From Coneutiohabitans sp964457925 (GTDB lineage Bacteria > Zhuqueibacterota > Zhuqueibacteria > Zhuqueibacterales > Zhuqueibacteraceae), in NCBI GenBank assembly GCA_964457925.1, contig CAYWGH010000016.1, positions 62,001 to 126,000 on the forward strand: a stretch of DNA of 64,000 nucleotides, read 5' to 3'. Position 1 is the first letter of the stretch; the number at the start of each line of letters is the position of its first letter. The position numbers and the translations under genes are program-made. The notes beneath the pieces were generated by a model, which saw nothing but the letters and a program-made list of their open reading frames with translations, ran no database searches and was not told the origin of the DNA. Positions 1-7,575 of the stretch are shown here, piece after piece.

Positions 1-142
1 TGTTGCGTAATGGCCAAAAATTGTTATAATTGCCTTGCACCGTCGGTTCACGCGCCGCGATGTCACACCTGCGCGACATTGCTTTCTCGGAGAGCCGCTC
101 GCAAACGACAGTTCAATGTAATGGGCAAACGCGAGTTCATTT

Positions 143-574
143 ATGCTGCGATACCTTCTGGGGTTCTTGAAGCGAAGCGTACAGCATGCGTGTCATCCAA
201 AAACACAGCACGAAACGCAGCCCGGGCATTGGGGCGTGACGCTGGAAAAGCTGGTGGAACATTTGCCTCGCCTCAAACGCATCAAACGAGGCGATTTGGA
301 GTTTGCCGATCGTATGATTGTGCGCACGCTGAATTCAGAATATGATCTCCTTGTCATTGAACCGGATACGTTTTTGGTTTCCGGCGGCTGGTTCGACCGC
401 CAACAACTCTCACCGTATCGTGTGAAAATAAATGGCTGCACTTGGGGCGGCGCCATGATTTGCCTGGACATTCTCGCCGCGCCCGGCATGTGTATCGAGT
501 TCAATAATAACGTCCTAACCTCGCCAATACGTGAAGTCGTGGTTTATCGCCCGCAAACCTCCGCTTCCAACTAA
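143..574 (+). CDS. Hypothetical protein
   Basis: I do not recognise a family. The 143-residue reading starts at an ATG, but the first ~30 residues are Arg/His-rich and low in protein character. An in-frame GTG at 236, preceded by a G-rich stretch, would give a cleaner 112-residue protein beginning (M)TLEKLVEHLPRLKR. The remainder alternates hydrophobic and charged residues like a small soluble alpha/beta protein and contains a Cys/Gly/Trp-containing stretch (NGCTWGGAMICLD). No signal peptide or membrane segment is visible. It stands alone, with a long intergenic stretch after it. The start is uncertain; that this is a coding gene is moderately supported by the composition of its C-terminal two thirds. 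Confidence 0.5.
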   Translation: MLRYLLGFLKRSVQHACHPKTQHETQPGHWGVTLEKLVEHLPRLKRIKRGDLEFADRMIVRTLNSEYDLLVIEPDTFLVSGGWFDRQQLSPYRVKINGCTWGGAMICLDILAAPGMCIEFNNNVLTSPIREVVVYRPQTSASN

Positions 575-982
575 TTTGCAATTGCTTTGTTCGAGATTGT
601 ATTTTCTTTTGCTTAATTTCCCCCGTGAACTCTGCTTTAAAAATTCCACCCCCCAATGCGCTCTTACATAAGTCATGCGAGTATAGAAGTTTATTTTCTG
701 TGTCAGATTGTGCAAGCGCTGTTTCACATCAGCGGCACATGAATTGCTTTCAGATAAAGCAGTGATGATCGGCTCTGCTGATGAGATGATCGGCAGACAG
801 AGCATGGCACCCCCTCACAGCCAAAAGGCCTGGGTCATGAGACTCGGGCCTTTTAAATTTTTCCTCTCGCGCCGGAAACTTCAGCTTGACTTTGCAGCGG
901 GTTTTGGATACTATCCGGCCTCTTATTGGATTCTCATGCAAATAGATCCCGCCCATCTCGACAAATTTAGCGAGAAGCAAAC
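575..982. other. Intergenic region with structured 3' half
   Basis: No convincing gene lies in these 408 bases. The first ~150 bases are AT-rich and featureless. The later part carries an imperfect hairpin at 772-803 (outer arms GCTCT/AGAGC, inner arms GCTGAT/ATCGGC) and then a terminator-like hairpin at 823-863. This ordering, structure followed by a terminator and then the next gene 120 bases later, would suit a small RNA or an attenuated leader, but no known RNA family is recognised. Confidence 0.4.
823..863 (+). terminator. Intrinsic terminator-like hairpin
   Basis: AAAAGGCCTGGGTC (823-836) pairs with GACTCGGGCCTTTT (841-854) over 14 bp including two G-U pairs. The loop is four bases (ATGA) and AAATTTTT follows. 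It lies 250 bases after the stop of the gene ending at 574, so it may end a separate small transcript or act in the leader of the next gene. Confidence 0.6.
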
Positions 983-3412
983 ATGCGATGGCTCAAGCCG
1001 GTATCGGCCATGGTTGTAACCCTGGGTTTGTTTTATCTGCTACATTTCAAACACCATCAAATTCCTCCGCTCGGGAAATTTTTAAATCCTTTCGCCGGTT
1101 TTTGGCAGAATAACACAACCAGCGACGAGATTTTATCCGATCTCATTTTGCCGGAACTGCAAGATACCGTGCACGTGTTGTGGGATGATCGTCGCGTGCC
1201 GCACATTTTTGCCCGAAATAATCATGATCTGTATTTCGCCCAGGGCTACCTCACCGCCGCCGATCGTCTCTGGCAAATGGAATTTCAAACGCATGCGGCT
1301 GCCGGGCGTCTGTCTGAAATTGTCGGTGCACGCGCGCTGGAATATGATCGCTTCCGCCGGCGCATTGGTATGATTTACGCCGCAGAGAATGCCGTGAAAG
1401 CCATGCGCGAAAATCCCGCCACCTTGTTGGCGGTGGAGGCCTATACCAGCGGCGTGAACGCCTGGATTCGCGGCTTGGAGGCCAAACGCCTGCCGTTCGA
1501 ATATAAGATTCTTGATTACCAGCCCGAACCGTGGACCGTGTTGAAATCGGCGCTGTTACTGAAATTTATGGCGTGGCGCCTGACCAGCCGCAATCATGAA
1601 ATCATCATGTCGCGCACGCGCGCAGCGCTCGGCGATTCATTGACGCGCGTCCTGCATCCGGATTATCCGCCGTTGATGGACCCGATCATTCCCGCCGGCA
1701 CATCGTGGAATTTTTCACCGCTGGCCGTGAAAAAGCCGCAGCAGGATTTCAAAATGATGTTGCGCGATTCAGCACAATCGACGGAAGACTTTTCCGCGCA
1801 AGGCAGCAACAACTGGGCGGTAGCCGGCGCGCGTACGGCCAGCGGCTATCCGATACTTTGCAATGACCCTCATCTCACGTTGAATCTGCCGGCAATTTGG
1901 TATGAAATCCAACTGACCTCCCCCGACGTGAACGTTTATGGCGTCAGTTTGCCCGGCGCACCGGCCGTGATTATCGGTTTTAATCAGCAGATGGCATGGG
2001 GTGTAACGAATAGTGAATCGGATGTGATGGATTGGTATCATCTCACCTTTAAAGACAGCACACAGCAGGAATATTATTATGGCAGCGCTTGGCGTGCCAC
2101 GCAGCGGCGCGTCGAAGAGATCAAGATTCGCGGCGGCGAAACGGTGCGCGACACGATTTTGTTTACGCATCACGGCCCGGTGGTTTATCGAAACTCTGAA
2201 AAGCCTTATGATTGGGATATTCCCGCCGGCGCGGCGCTGCGTTGGGTGGCGCATGATTCTTCGAACGAATTGGCGACGTTCATATATCTAAACCGTGCGC
2301 ACAACTATGATGATTATCTCTCGGCTTTGCGTTTCTATGCCAGTCCCGCGCAAAATTTCGTTTTTGCGGACAGCGCCGGCGACATTGCCTTGTGGCATCA
2401 AGGCCGCTTTCCGTTGCGCTGGGAAAAGCAGGGGCAATATCTCAGTGACGGCAGCGATCCCGCCTACGATTGGCAAGGCTGGGTTCCGCCGTCGCAAAAT
2501 CCGCATGTCAAGAATCCCGCGCGAGGCTTTGTCAGTTCGGCCAACCAGAATCCAGTCGATGCGAATTATCCATATTACCTCGGGTCGAATTATGCCGTCT
2601 TCGAGCGCGGCAGCCGCATCAACACACGGCTGGCGGAGATGAATGGCGCCACTCCGCAGGATATGGTTGCCTTGCACAATGATGTCATGAACCTGCACGC
2701 CCGCAACGTGTTGCCGGCTCTGCTGGCGCAACTGGCTACGGAAAATTTTTCTCCGGATGAGGCGCGCGCTTATGAAGAATTAAAAGCGTGGAATTACGAG
2801 AATCACGCGAATGCCATTGCGCCCAGCCTCTTCGAGTATTGGTGGCAGGATTTCATGGACTTGGTGTGGAATGATGAATTGGCGAGCGCCTATGGCGCAA
2901 TTAAGCGGCCGCGCCGCGATGTGACCGTGAATTTTATTCTGCGCCAGCCGCACTCCAGCTACTTTGACTTGCGTGATACTGCCCGGCGTGAAACATTGCG
3001 CGACATGGTTGAACTATCCTTGCGTTCGGCGCTGCGCAAATTAACCGAGAAATGGGGCCCCATTGGTCCGGCATGGGAATGGGGAAGAACACGCGGCACC
3101 GACATTTTACATCTGGCAAATATTCCCGGCATGGGCCGGCGCAATTTGCTCACCAGCGGCAATTATAATTGCGTGAATGCGACGACCAAGACGACCGGAC
3201 CGTCCTGGCGCATGGTGGTGGCGTTTGGACCGCGCGTCGAAGCATGGGGCATTTATCCCGGCGGGCAATCGGGCAATCCAGGCTCACGATTTTATGACAA
3301 TTTTGTCGAGGATTGGGTGGTTGGGAAAACGTATGGCATACTTTATTTGAACTCACCGAATGCTACGGATGATCGGATTGCCGGCAGAACGACTTTGCGG
3401 AGCGCGTTATGA
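983..3412 (+). CDS. Penicillin acylase family protein (Ntn hydrolase)
   Basis: An 809-residue member of the penicillin acylase / acyl-homoserine-lactone acylase family, which hydrolyses amide bonds of acylated substrates in the periplasm. An N-terminal hydrophobic segment (about residues 7-22) serves as signal or anchor. The family's autocleavage site is visible: Gly274-Ser275 in QGSNNWAV, where Ser275 should become the N-terminal nucleophile of the beta chain. It is followed by the usual NDPHL...PAIWYE segment. The length matches the single-chain precursor of the family. The ATG at 983 directly precedes the signal-like segment. The stop overlaps the start of the next small membrane protein (ATG at 3409), implying translational coupling. 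The substrate cannot be read from sequence; beta-lactam cleavage should not be assumed. Confidence 0.9.
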   Translation: MRWLKPVSAMVVTLGLFYLLHFKHHQIPPLGKFLNPFAGFWQNNTTSDEILSDLILPELQDTVHVLWDDRRVPHIFARNNHDLYFAQGYLTAADRLWQMEFQTHAAAGRLSEIVGARALEYDRFRRRIGMIYAAENAVKAMRENPATLLAVEAYTSGVNAWIRGLEAKRLPFEYKILDYQPEPWTVLKSALLLKFMAWRLTSRNHEIIMSRTRAALGDSLTRVLHPDYPPLMDPIIPAGTSWNFSPLAVKKPQQDFKMMLRDSAQSTEDFSAQGSNNWAVAGARTASGYPILCNDPHLTLNLPAIWYEIQLTSPDVNVYGVSLPGAPAVIIGFNQQMAWGVTNSESDVMDWYHLTFKDSTQQEYYYGSAWRATQRRVEEIKIRGGETVRDTILFTHHGPVVYRNSEKPYDWDIPAGAALRWVAHDSSNELATFIYLNRAHNYDDYLSALRFYASPAQNFVFADSAGDIALWHQGRFPLRWEKQGQYLSDGSDPAYDWQGWVPPSQNPHVKNPARGFVSSANQNPVDANYPYYLGSNYAVFERGSRINTRLAEMNGATPQDMVALHNDVMNLHARNVLPALLAQLATENFSPDEARAYEELKAWNYENHANAIAPSLFEYWWQDFMDLVWNDELASAYGAIKRPRRDVTVNFILRQPHSSYFDLRDTARRETLRDMVELSLRSALRKLTEKWGPIGPAWEWGRTRGTDILHLANIPGMGRRNLLTSGNYNCVNATTKTTGPSWRMVVAFGPRVEAWGIYPGGQSGNPGSRFYDNFVEDWVVGKTYGILYLNSPNATDDRIAGRTTLRSAL

Positions 3413-3777
3413 AGGGAATCGGGATCTGTTTTGCGGCCATGTTAATTCTGCAACTGGCGACCCCGTTCTGGTGGTGGATCATGCTTGTGCCGTTTCTATT
3501 TGGGTTGCTGGGCGCGCATTCGGCTTGGCACGGCGCACGCACCGGCATGTTGAGTGCCGGGTTGTTGTGGTTATTGGCAGGTTTGTTTTATTGGCTGACG
3601 ACAAGTCAAATCATCACGGCGCGGGTGGCAAAAATGTTGGGAGAGCGCTTCGAGATTGAAAGTGTGATTTTAATATTCGTATTGACGGTGATGGTTGCGG
3701 CGCTGGCAGGCGGCGCCAGCGCTGCAACCGGTTTTTGGGGGCGAGAGTTGTTTGCGACAAAAACAAGCCGCACTTGA
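3409..3777 (+). CDS. Small integral membrane protein, unknown function
   Basis: A 122-residue protein made almost entirely of hydrophobic helices: about residues 4-20, 21-36, 46-62 and 84-106, separated by short charged loops. No family is recognised. The start codon overlaps the last codons of the penicillin-acylase-family gene by four bases, so the two are almost certainly co-transcribed and coupled. It could be a membrane partner of that hydrolase, but nothing in the sequence shows this directly. The stop converges on the minus-strand gene ending at 3783, only five bases away. Confidence 0.7.
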   Translation: MKGIGICFAAMLILQLATPFWWWIMLVPFLFGLLGAHSAWHGARTGMLSAGLLWLLAGLFYWLTTSQIITARVAKMLGERFEIESVILIFVLTVMVAALAGGASAATGFWGRELFATKTSRT

Positions 3778-3782
3778 CGCAA

Positions 3783-4454
3783 TTACTTTTTGAATCGTTG
3801 TTCGAATTCCCCGGGCGCGAACCAAAGCTCGTAAGTTCCGGGGCGCACATTTTTGGCGTTTTCATAATTTGCCGAATGATCGGCAAGTTTTGCATGCACC
3901 CCCATTTTATTAAGCACGTCCACGATTTTCATCGCTTCCTCTTGCTCCGCTTTGCGAAGGAAGCGCAATTCGGTGGCCTCCGGACCTTTATCCACCAAAC
4001 GCTCGATACCCGGCACGAGGTAGCCCGCCGCCTGTAAACGTGCCGCAATTTTTTTGGCGGCTTCGCGTTGATATTCTCCGCGAATGTGAATGAAAATGCG
4101 CGCAGGAATTCTCAACGTGTCGGGCACCGCGGCGCGGGCTTGCGCCACCTCCGCTTTCGCCGAGGTCAAGGCCACCTGGGCCGATTCAAATTTTTTAGCC
4201 TCGATCTTCTTGAGGGACTCGTCGATCCTGATTGATAGGCTATCGAGCGTCAACTTGAGGTAAGCGCGCTGACTTTGCAGTTGCGTAATTTCCTCCCCAA
4301 GTTGTCGCCGTTGTTCGATCAACGGCTGGATTCTTTGGCCGACCACAACCATCACCACCACGGTCGCGGCAGCGATCAATAATTGCACCACCAGCAAAAT
4401 CGAAATGCCGCGGCCACGTTTTGCCTCCGCGCCGCCGGTCTCGTTTGCGTTCAT
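3783..4454 (-). CDS. Membrane-anchored coiled-coil protein with LytR_C-like C-terminus
   Basis: A 223-residue protein with a short charged cytoplasmic N-terminus, one transmembrane helix (about residues 17-39), a heptad-rich coiled coil (about 44-110, with runs such as LGEEITQLQSQRAYLK), and a compact alpha/beta C-terminal domain (about 118-205). That domain resembles LytR_C or SPOR-like modules: a beta strand FIHIRGEYQR, a helix KIAARLQAAGY, a second strand ELRFLRKAEQEEA and a helix. Its ATG follows directly on the TAG stop of the upstream CHAT-domain gene with no spacer, so the pair is coupled. The topology places the coiled coil and C-terminal domain outside the cytoplasm. No catalytic residues are apparent. 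The domain assignment is tentative; the topology is clear. Confidence 0.65.
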   Translation of the reverse strand: MNANETGGAEAKRGRGISILLVVQLLIAAATVVVMVVVGQRIQPLIEQRRQLGEEITQLQSQRAYLKLTLDSLSIRIDESLKKIEAKKFESAQVALTSAKAEVAQARAAVPDTLRIPARIFIHIRGEYQREAAKKIAARLQAAGYLVPGIERLVDKGPEATELRFLRKAEQEEAMKIVDVLNKMGVHAKLADHSANYENAKNVRPGTYELWFAPGEFEQRFKK

Positions 4455-5315
4455 CTACTTGTTACCTCCGGCCAAAGCCATTTTTATTATGCGATATAAA
4501 ATCGTTCCAAAACCCAGCAGCCCGCCGCCGAAACCCGCTGCCTGAATATTGCCCAGCGCTTCAACTGAGATTTTGTCATCGAGTACCGCCCAAATCGTGC
4601 CAAGCACCAAAAGGATCAAGCATAAACAGGCTGAACCGATCGTCATCAAAATCGCGTATTCGCGCGACGATCCTGAAATCGCCGCGGGTTTCTTGGCGGT
4701 TTCGCCGCTCAAGGTTGCCGGCTTGGCGAAGATGATGGTTTTGGGATCGTGGTTGCGAGCGATGAGCTTGGGCGTGTGCTGCTCGTTCAGGTTTTCCATG
4801 TCGATTTGCAAGCAACCCAGATCAAACGCCGTTTTAACGTCTCTGCCAAAGCCGAGCGCTTGATAGAACGAGGAAGCAAAGCTCAACGCCGCGGCATCGC
4901 CGATTTCCTGCGACATGCCGACGACGCAATCGATGTGTTGCGCAATGGCCTCGGCCTGCGACGCCGAAAAACAGGCATTGAGCACAACGCAGCGAATGTT
5001 GTCCTTGAGCACGGCAAACAATTGGCCCAACGCGCGGCTTGAAACCGGCTGGCTTTCGCCGGCGTTGTTTTCCAAAATGATCTCGCGCGCCTCGCTGCCA
5101 TGCCCGCTGAAATGCACGATGTCGGGCTTATAGCGCAGCAAATGGCTTTGCAGATCGCTGACGCGCACCGCCCATTGCTGTTCGATGTCGAAGCGATCGC
5201 GAAACTCGGATTGGCGCAGCGCCAGATCGATACTGCGCATTTCCTCGTCGAGGCGCAATTGCGTGGTATCTTTCGGATTTGCCGCGAGAAAAAGAATTTT
5301 GATGTTCTTACTCAT
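4455..5315 (-). CDS. CHAT-domain caspase-like protease with C-terminal membrane segments
   Basis: A 286-residue protein. Residues 1-200 match the CHAT fold (caspase-like cysteine peptidase): the N-terminal ILFLAANPKDTTQLRLDEE motif, the catalytic His72 in HFSGHG and the catalytic Cys115 in LNACFSA, followed by the conserved IGD...SFYQALG helix. Two hydrophobic segments follow, about residues 221-244 and a glycine-rich one at about 253-278, so the protease sits at the membrane. I start it at the ATG at 5315 (MSKNIKIL), where homologous sequence begins; an ATG 13 codons upstream adds an unconserved tail. It abuts the membrane coiled-coil gene with zero spacing. CHAT proteases are common effectors in bacterial conflict systems; a role in defence or stress-triggered proteolysis is inference only. 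Confidence 0.85.
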   Translation of the reverse strand: MSKNIKILFLAANPKDTTQLRLDEEMRSIDLALRQSEFRDRFDIEQQWAVRVSDLQSHLLRYKPDIVHFSGHGSEAREIILENNAGESQPVSSRALGQLFAVLKDNIRCVVLNACFSASQAEAIAQHIDCVVGMSQEIGDAAALSFASSFYQALGFGRDVKTAFDLGCLQIDMENLNEQHTPKLIARNHDPKTIIFAKPATLSGETAKKPAAISGSSREYAILMTIGSACLCLILLVLGTIWAVLDDKISVEALGNIQAAGFGGGLLGFGTILYRIIKMALAGGNK

Positions 5316-5444
5316 GCGGGCATATTTAAAAATATTTCCGGCGAATTGCAACAACGCAATTCACCAGCATGCCGGTGACAACGGTTTTGCCGCAGACCGC
5401 AGATTTTAATCTCCCGCCAAGTGAAACGTGAGGAAGTAAATTTT

Positions 5445-6299
5445 CTAATTTGTAACTTCGAAACGCCCGCCGTCGCGGAAAAACGGCATCGTGAGATATT
5501 CAGGGCCGAGGCGGGTGACATTCGGCCCGAGCGCTTGCAGCAATGCCGAGGGGATGTTCTCATGCGCGATCAGCATGTACGGCACAACCTCGTATGTTCC
5601 GGGCGCCAGCCGGGGCGCCACCTCGCGGAGACGGAAGGTGAAGCCTCGCACGACCGGCGTGCGCCCGACGATAATCACTTCGCGCGCGCTGCCGCCGGCG
5701 ACGCGCTGAAAAACAGTTGTGGCGCCGGTGTTCGTCGATTTGAAAATGACAGCGCCTAACGTGCCGATAACGGATTGCGGAAAAATCACCGTGGTTGTAT
5801 CGCCAATCAGAGTTTGCAGTGTTACCCGGAGATCGATCGCTGCGGCGGTATCGCTTTGCGCGATACGGGCGGGGCTGAGCTGGGTGGTGATGCCGAGAAA
5901 CGGGCTTAAGACGATTTGGGATCGCAGTTCGCCTTTTTTGTTGAGATCGGCCGCGTCATAAACAAAAACGCCGTTGCGCGTGGTGACGTTTGCCGCGTTG
6001 AGTCTGCAATTGGCCATATAAAAATAAAGTTCAAACGCGCCGCTGATTCCCCCGCCGGGCTGGCCTGCGGCAGGCGGTAAAATCAACCGAAACGCGCCGT
6101 TCTCACCGACGTGTGTGCCGGCATTGAACGTATCCAGCCAAACAAAGGCGTTTTTCGCGACCGCGCCGTTGTTCAACGCAACAGACCCGCTGATGGCCTG
6201 CGTTCCGCCGGTGATGTCATGATCGCCAAAGGGGCTTTCCAGGCAACCGGCCAGCAGAAGGAGAGTGGGCCACATCAAGAAAACGTGTCGATTTCTCAT
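5445..6299 (-). CDS. Receptor-associated lipoprotein, paralogue 1
   Basis: A 284-residue lipoprotein with a short positively charged start and lipobox LLAGC (Cys19). The first domain (about 35-120) is a carboxypeptidase-regulatory-like beta sandwich (SGSVALNNGAV...FVWLDTF...GAFRLILPP). A region follows containing LYFYMANCRL, a beta-rich middle and a C-terminal GTYEVVPYMLI segment. The same order of motifs occurs in the proteins at 6555-7499 and 23447-24313, so the three form a paralogous family. It is last in a minus-strand run behind the TonB receptor at 7576-9879 and the sister lipoprotein, which suggests an outer-membrane accessory to that receptor. ATG at 6299 chosen over an adjacent GTG. 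No known family name is recognised beyond the N-terminal fold. Confidence 0.7.
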   Translation of the reverse strand: MRNRHVFLMWPTLLLLAGCLESPFGDHDITGGTQAISGSVALNNGAVAKNAFVWLDTFNAGTHVGENGAFRLILPPAAGQPGGGISGAFELYFYMANCRLNAANVTTRNGVFVYDAADLNKKGELRSQIVLSPFLGITTQLSPARIAQSDTAAAIDLRVTLQTLIGDTTTVIFPQSVIGTLGAVIFKSTNTGATTVFQRVAGGSAREVIIVGRTPVVRGFTFRLREVAPRLAPGTYEVVPYMLIAHENIPSALLQALGPNVTRLGPEYLTMPFFRDGGRFEVTN

Positions 6300-6554
6300 C
6301 ACTAGGCTTCCGAGACTTTGTAACGCAACAACCTCGAAAAGCTACACCAATTTTCTGTCAAGCTGAAAATCGAAATTCTTCGAGCAGCCCTAAACTCCGC
6401 CCGCCCCAAAAAAGCCTTTTCTATGGGATTTCATTTCCGTGAGCGAAAATCTTTCAGAATTTTTTTCTAGGTTTGAAAAACTAATCGCCCTCTACACAAG
6501 ATTTCAGACAATCTGAAAATCGAAGCCTCACGCTTTTTGAGTTGCGGTACTGCG

Positions 6555-7499
6555 CTACTCGCTATTCTTCACGATGAATTGACCGCCGGCGCGCTTGGCC
6601 GGAATTTTGAGAAAATTCGAGGTGAAGGTTTCCACCGCCTCTCCCAGGTTGGGCAGCAAACCCGGCGGCAAAACTTTTTCAGGAACGATGAGAAAATACG
6701 GCACAACTTCGTAGCTTCCTTGCGGCAAGTAGCCGGGCGTGAAATCCAGCGTGAGGCGCCGGCGATATGCTTCCTGACCGATTTTTACGCTATCACGGGC
6801 GACAGGATTGACCGTGCGGGCATAGGAAAAAACAGCGCCGGTTTCCTTTTGCTTAAAAAAAAGGGCGAGACTTTCATTCTGCGGAAAAAGCACGGTCACG
6901 GAATCGCCGGCGGCGTGCAATGAAAGCTGCACATTCACCGGACCTTGATAATCGTCTGCAATCTCCGCCGGTTCAACTGTGGTTTCAATGTGTAAGCGTT
7001 TGAGCAAAGAGAGGGAGTTGTTCAACTCGCCGCGGCTGTTCAGTCCGCCGCGCGAATATAAAAATTTGCCGTCACGTATCGCCACCTCCACCGAGGAGAG
7101 TTGATAGTTGGCGAGATAAAAATACAGGGTGTGAGCACCGGCGCCCACCAAAACATTCGGCGCAACCGGCGGCAAATTGATTTGAAAGCCGCCGTTCTGA
7201 TCGGTGTAAACTGCGAAGCTCGTACCGTCCAACCACGCATAAACGTCTGAAGGAGTTTCCCCGTCACTCAACAAAATTCGGCCGCTCATCTGGCTGCCGG
7301 CTGTGGCGTCATTATCGCTGGCAGGATTTTTTTTGCAGCTTGACAGCAGCAAAACAAGAGCAAGCAGCAGCGATAACGGTCTCAAGTTTTTCCATATGCC
7401 GGCAAAGTTCCATCCGCATGATTGCCCTTTTTCAATAAGTTGCCCGGCAGATGAAAGCCGCCAACGGGTATTTCTCTTTAATTGGTGGGCAGCTTTCAT
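6555..7499 (-). CDS. Receptor-associated lipoprotein, paralogue 2
   Basis: A 314-residue lipoprotein. The chosen ATG at 7499 has AGGAG about nine bases upstream; another ATG lies six codons further up. The n-region is unusually long (about 40 residues) before the hydrophobic stretch SLLLALVLLLSSC, giving lipid-attachment Cys55. The mature protein mirrors its neighbours: SGRILLSDGET...VYAWLDG...GGFQINLPP, then LYFYLANYQL, then GSYEVVPYFLI and a C-terminal LKIP...GGQFIV. It lies 76 bases downstream of the TonB receptor gene on the same strand and 255 bases upstream of the next paralogue. The role is inferred from position: a surface or periplasmic-face lipoprotein working with the receptor. The true start could lie elsewhere because of the long n-region. 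Confidence 0.7.
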   Translation of the reverse strand: MKAAHQLKRNTRWRLSSAGQLIEKGQSCGWNFAGIWKNLRPLSLLLALVLLLSSCKKNPASDNDATAGSQMSGRILLSDGETPSDVYAWLDGTSFAVYTDQNGGFQINLPPVAPNVLVGAGAHTLYFYLANYQLSSVEVAIRDGKFLYSRGGLNSRGELNNSLSLLKRLHIETTVEPAEIADDYQGPVNVQLSLHAAGDSVTVLFPQNESLALFFKQKETGAVFSYARTVNPVARDSVKIGQEAYRRRLTLDFTPGYLPQGSYEVVPYFLIVPEKVLPPGLLPNLGEAVETFTSNFLKIPAKRAGGQFIVKNSE

Positions 7500-7575
7500 C
7501 CGTTCAGTCTCCTGCATGTTTGTGATCGAAACGGTTGAACGATTTTGGTTTGAATTTCATACCGGGGCAACGGCC

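Noticed and set aside
10..345. Reading frame opening with a CxxC...CxxC zinc-ribbon-like stretch (CYNC...CHTC)
   Set aside because: Beyond about residue 40 the frame loses protein character and overlaps the better-supported reading frame at 143-574. A frameshifted zinc-ribbon protein cannot be excluded but is not supported.
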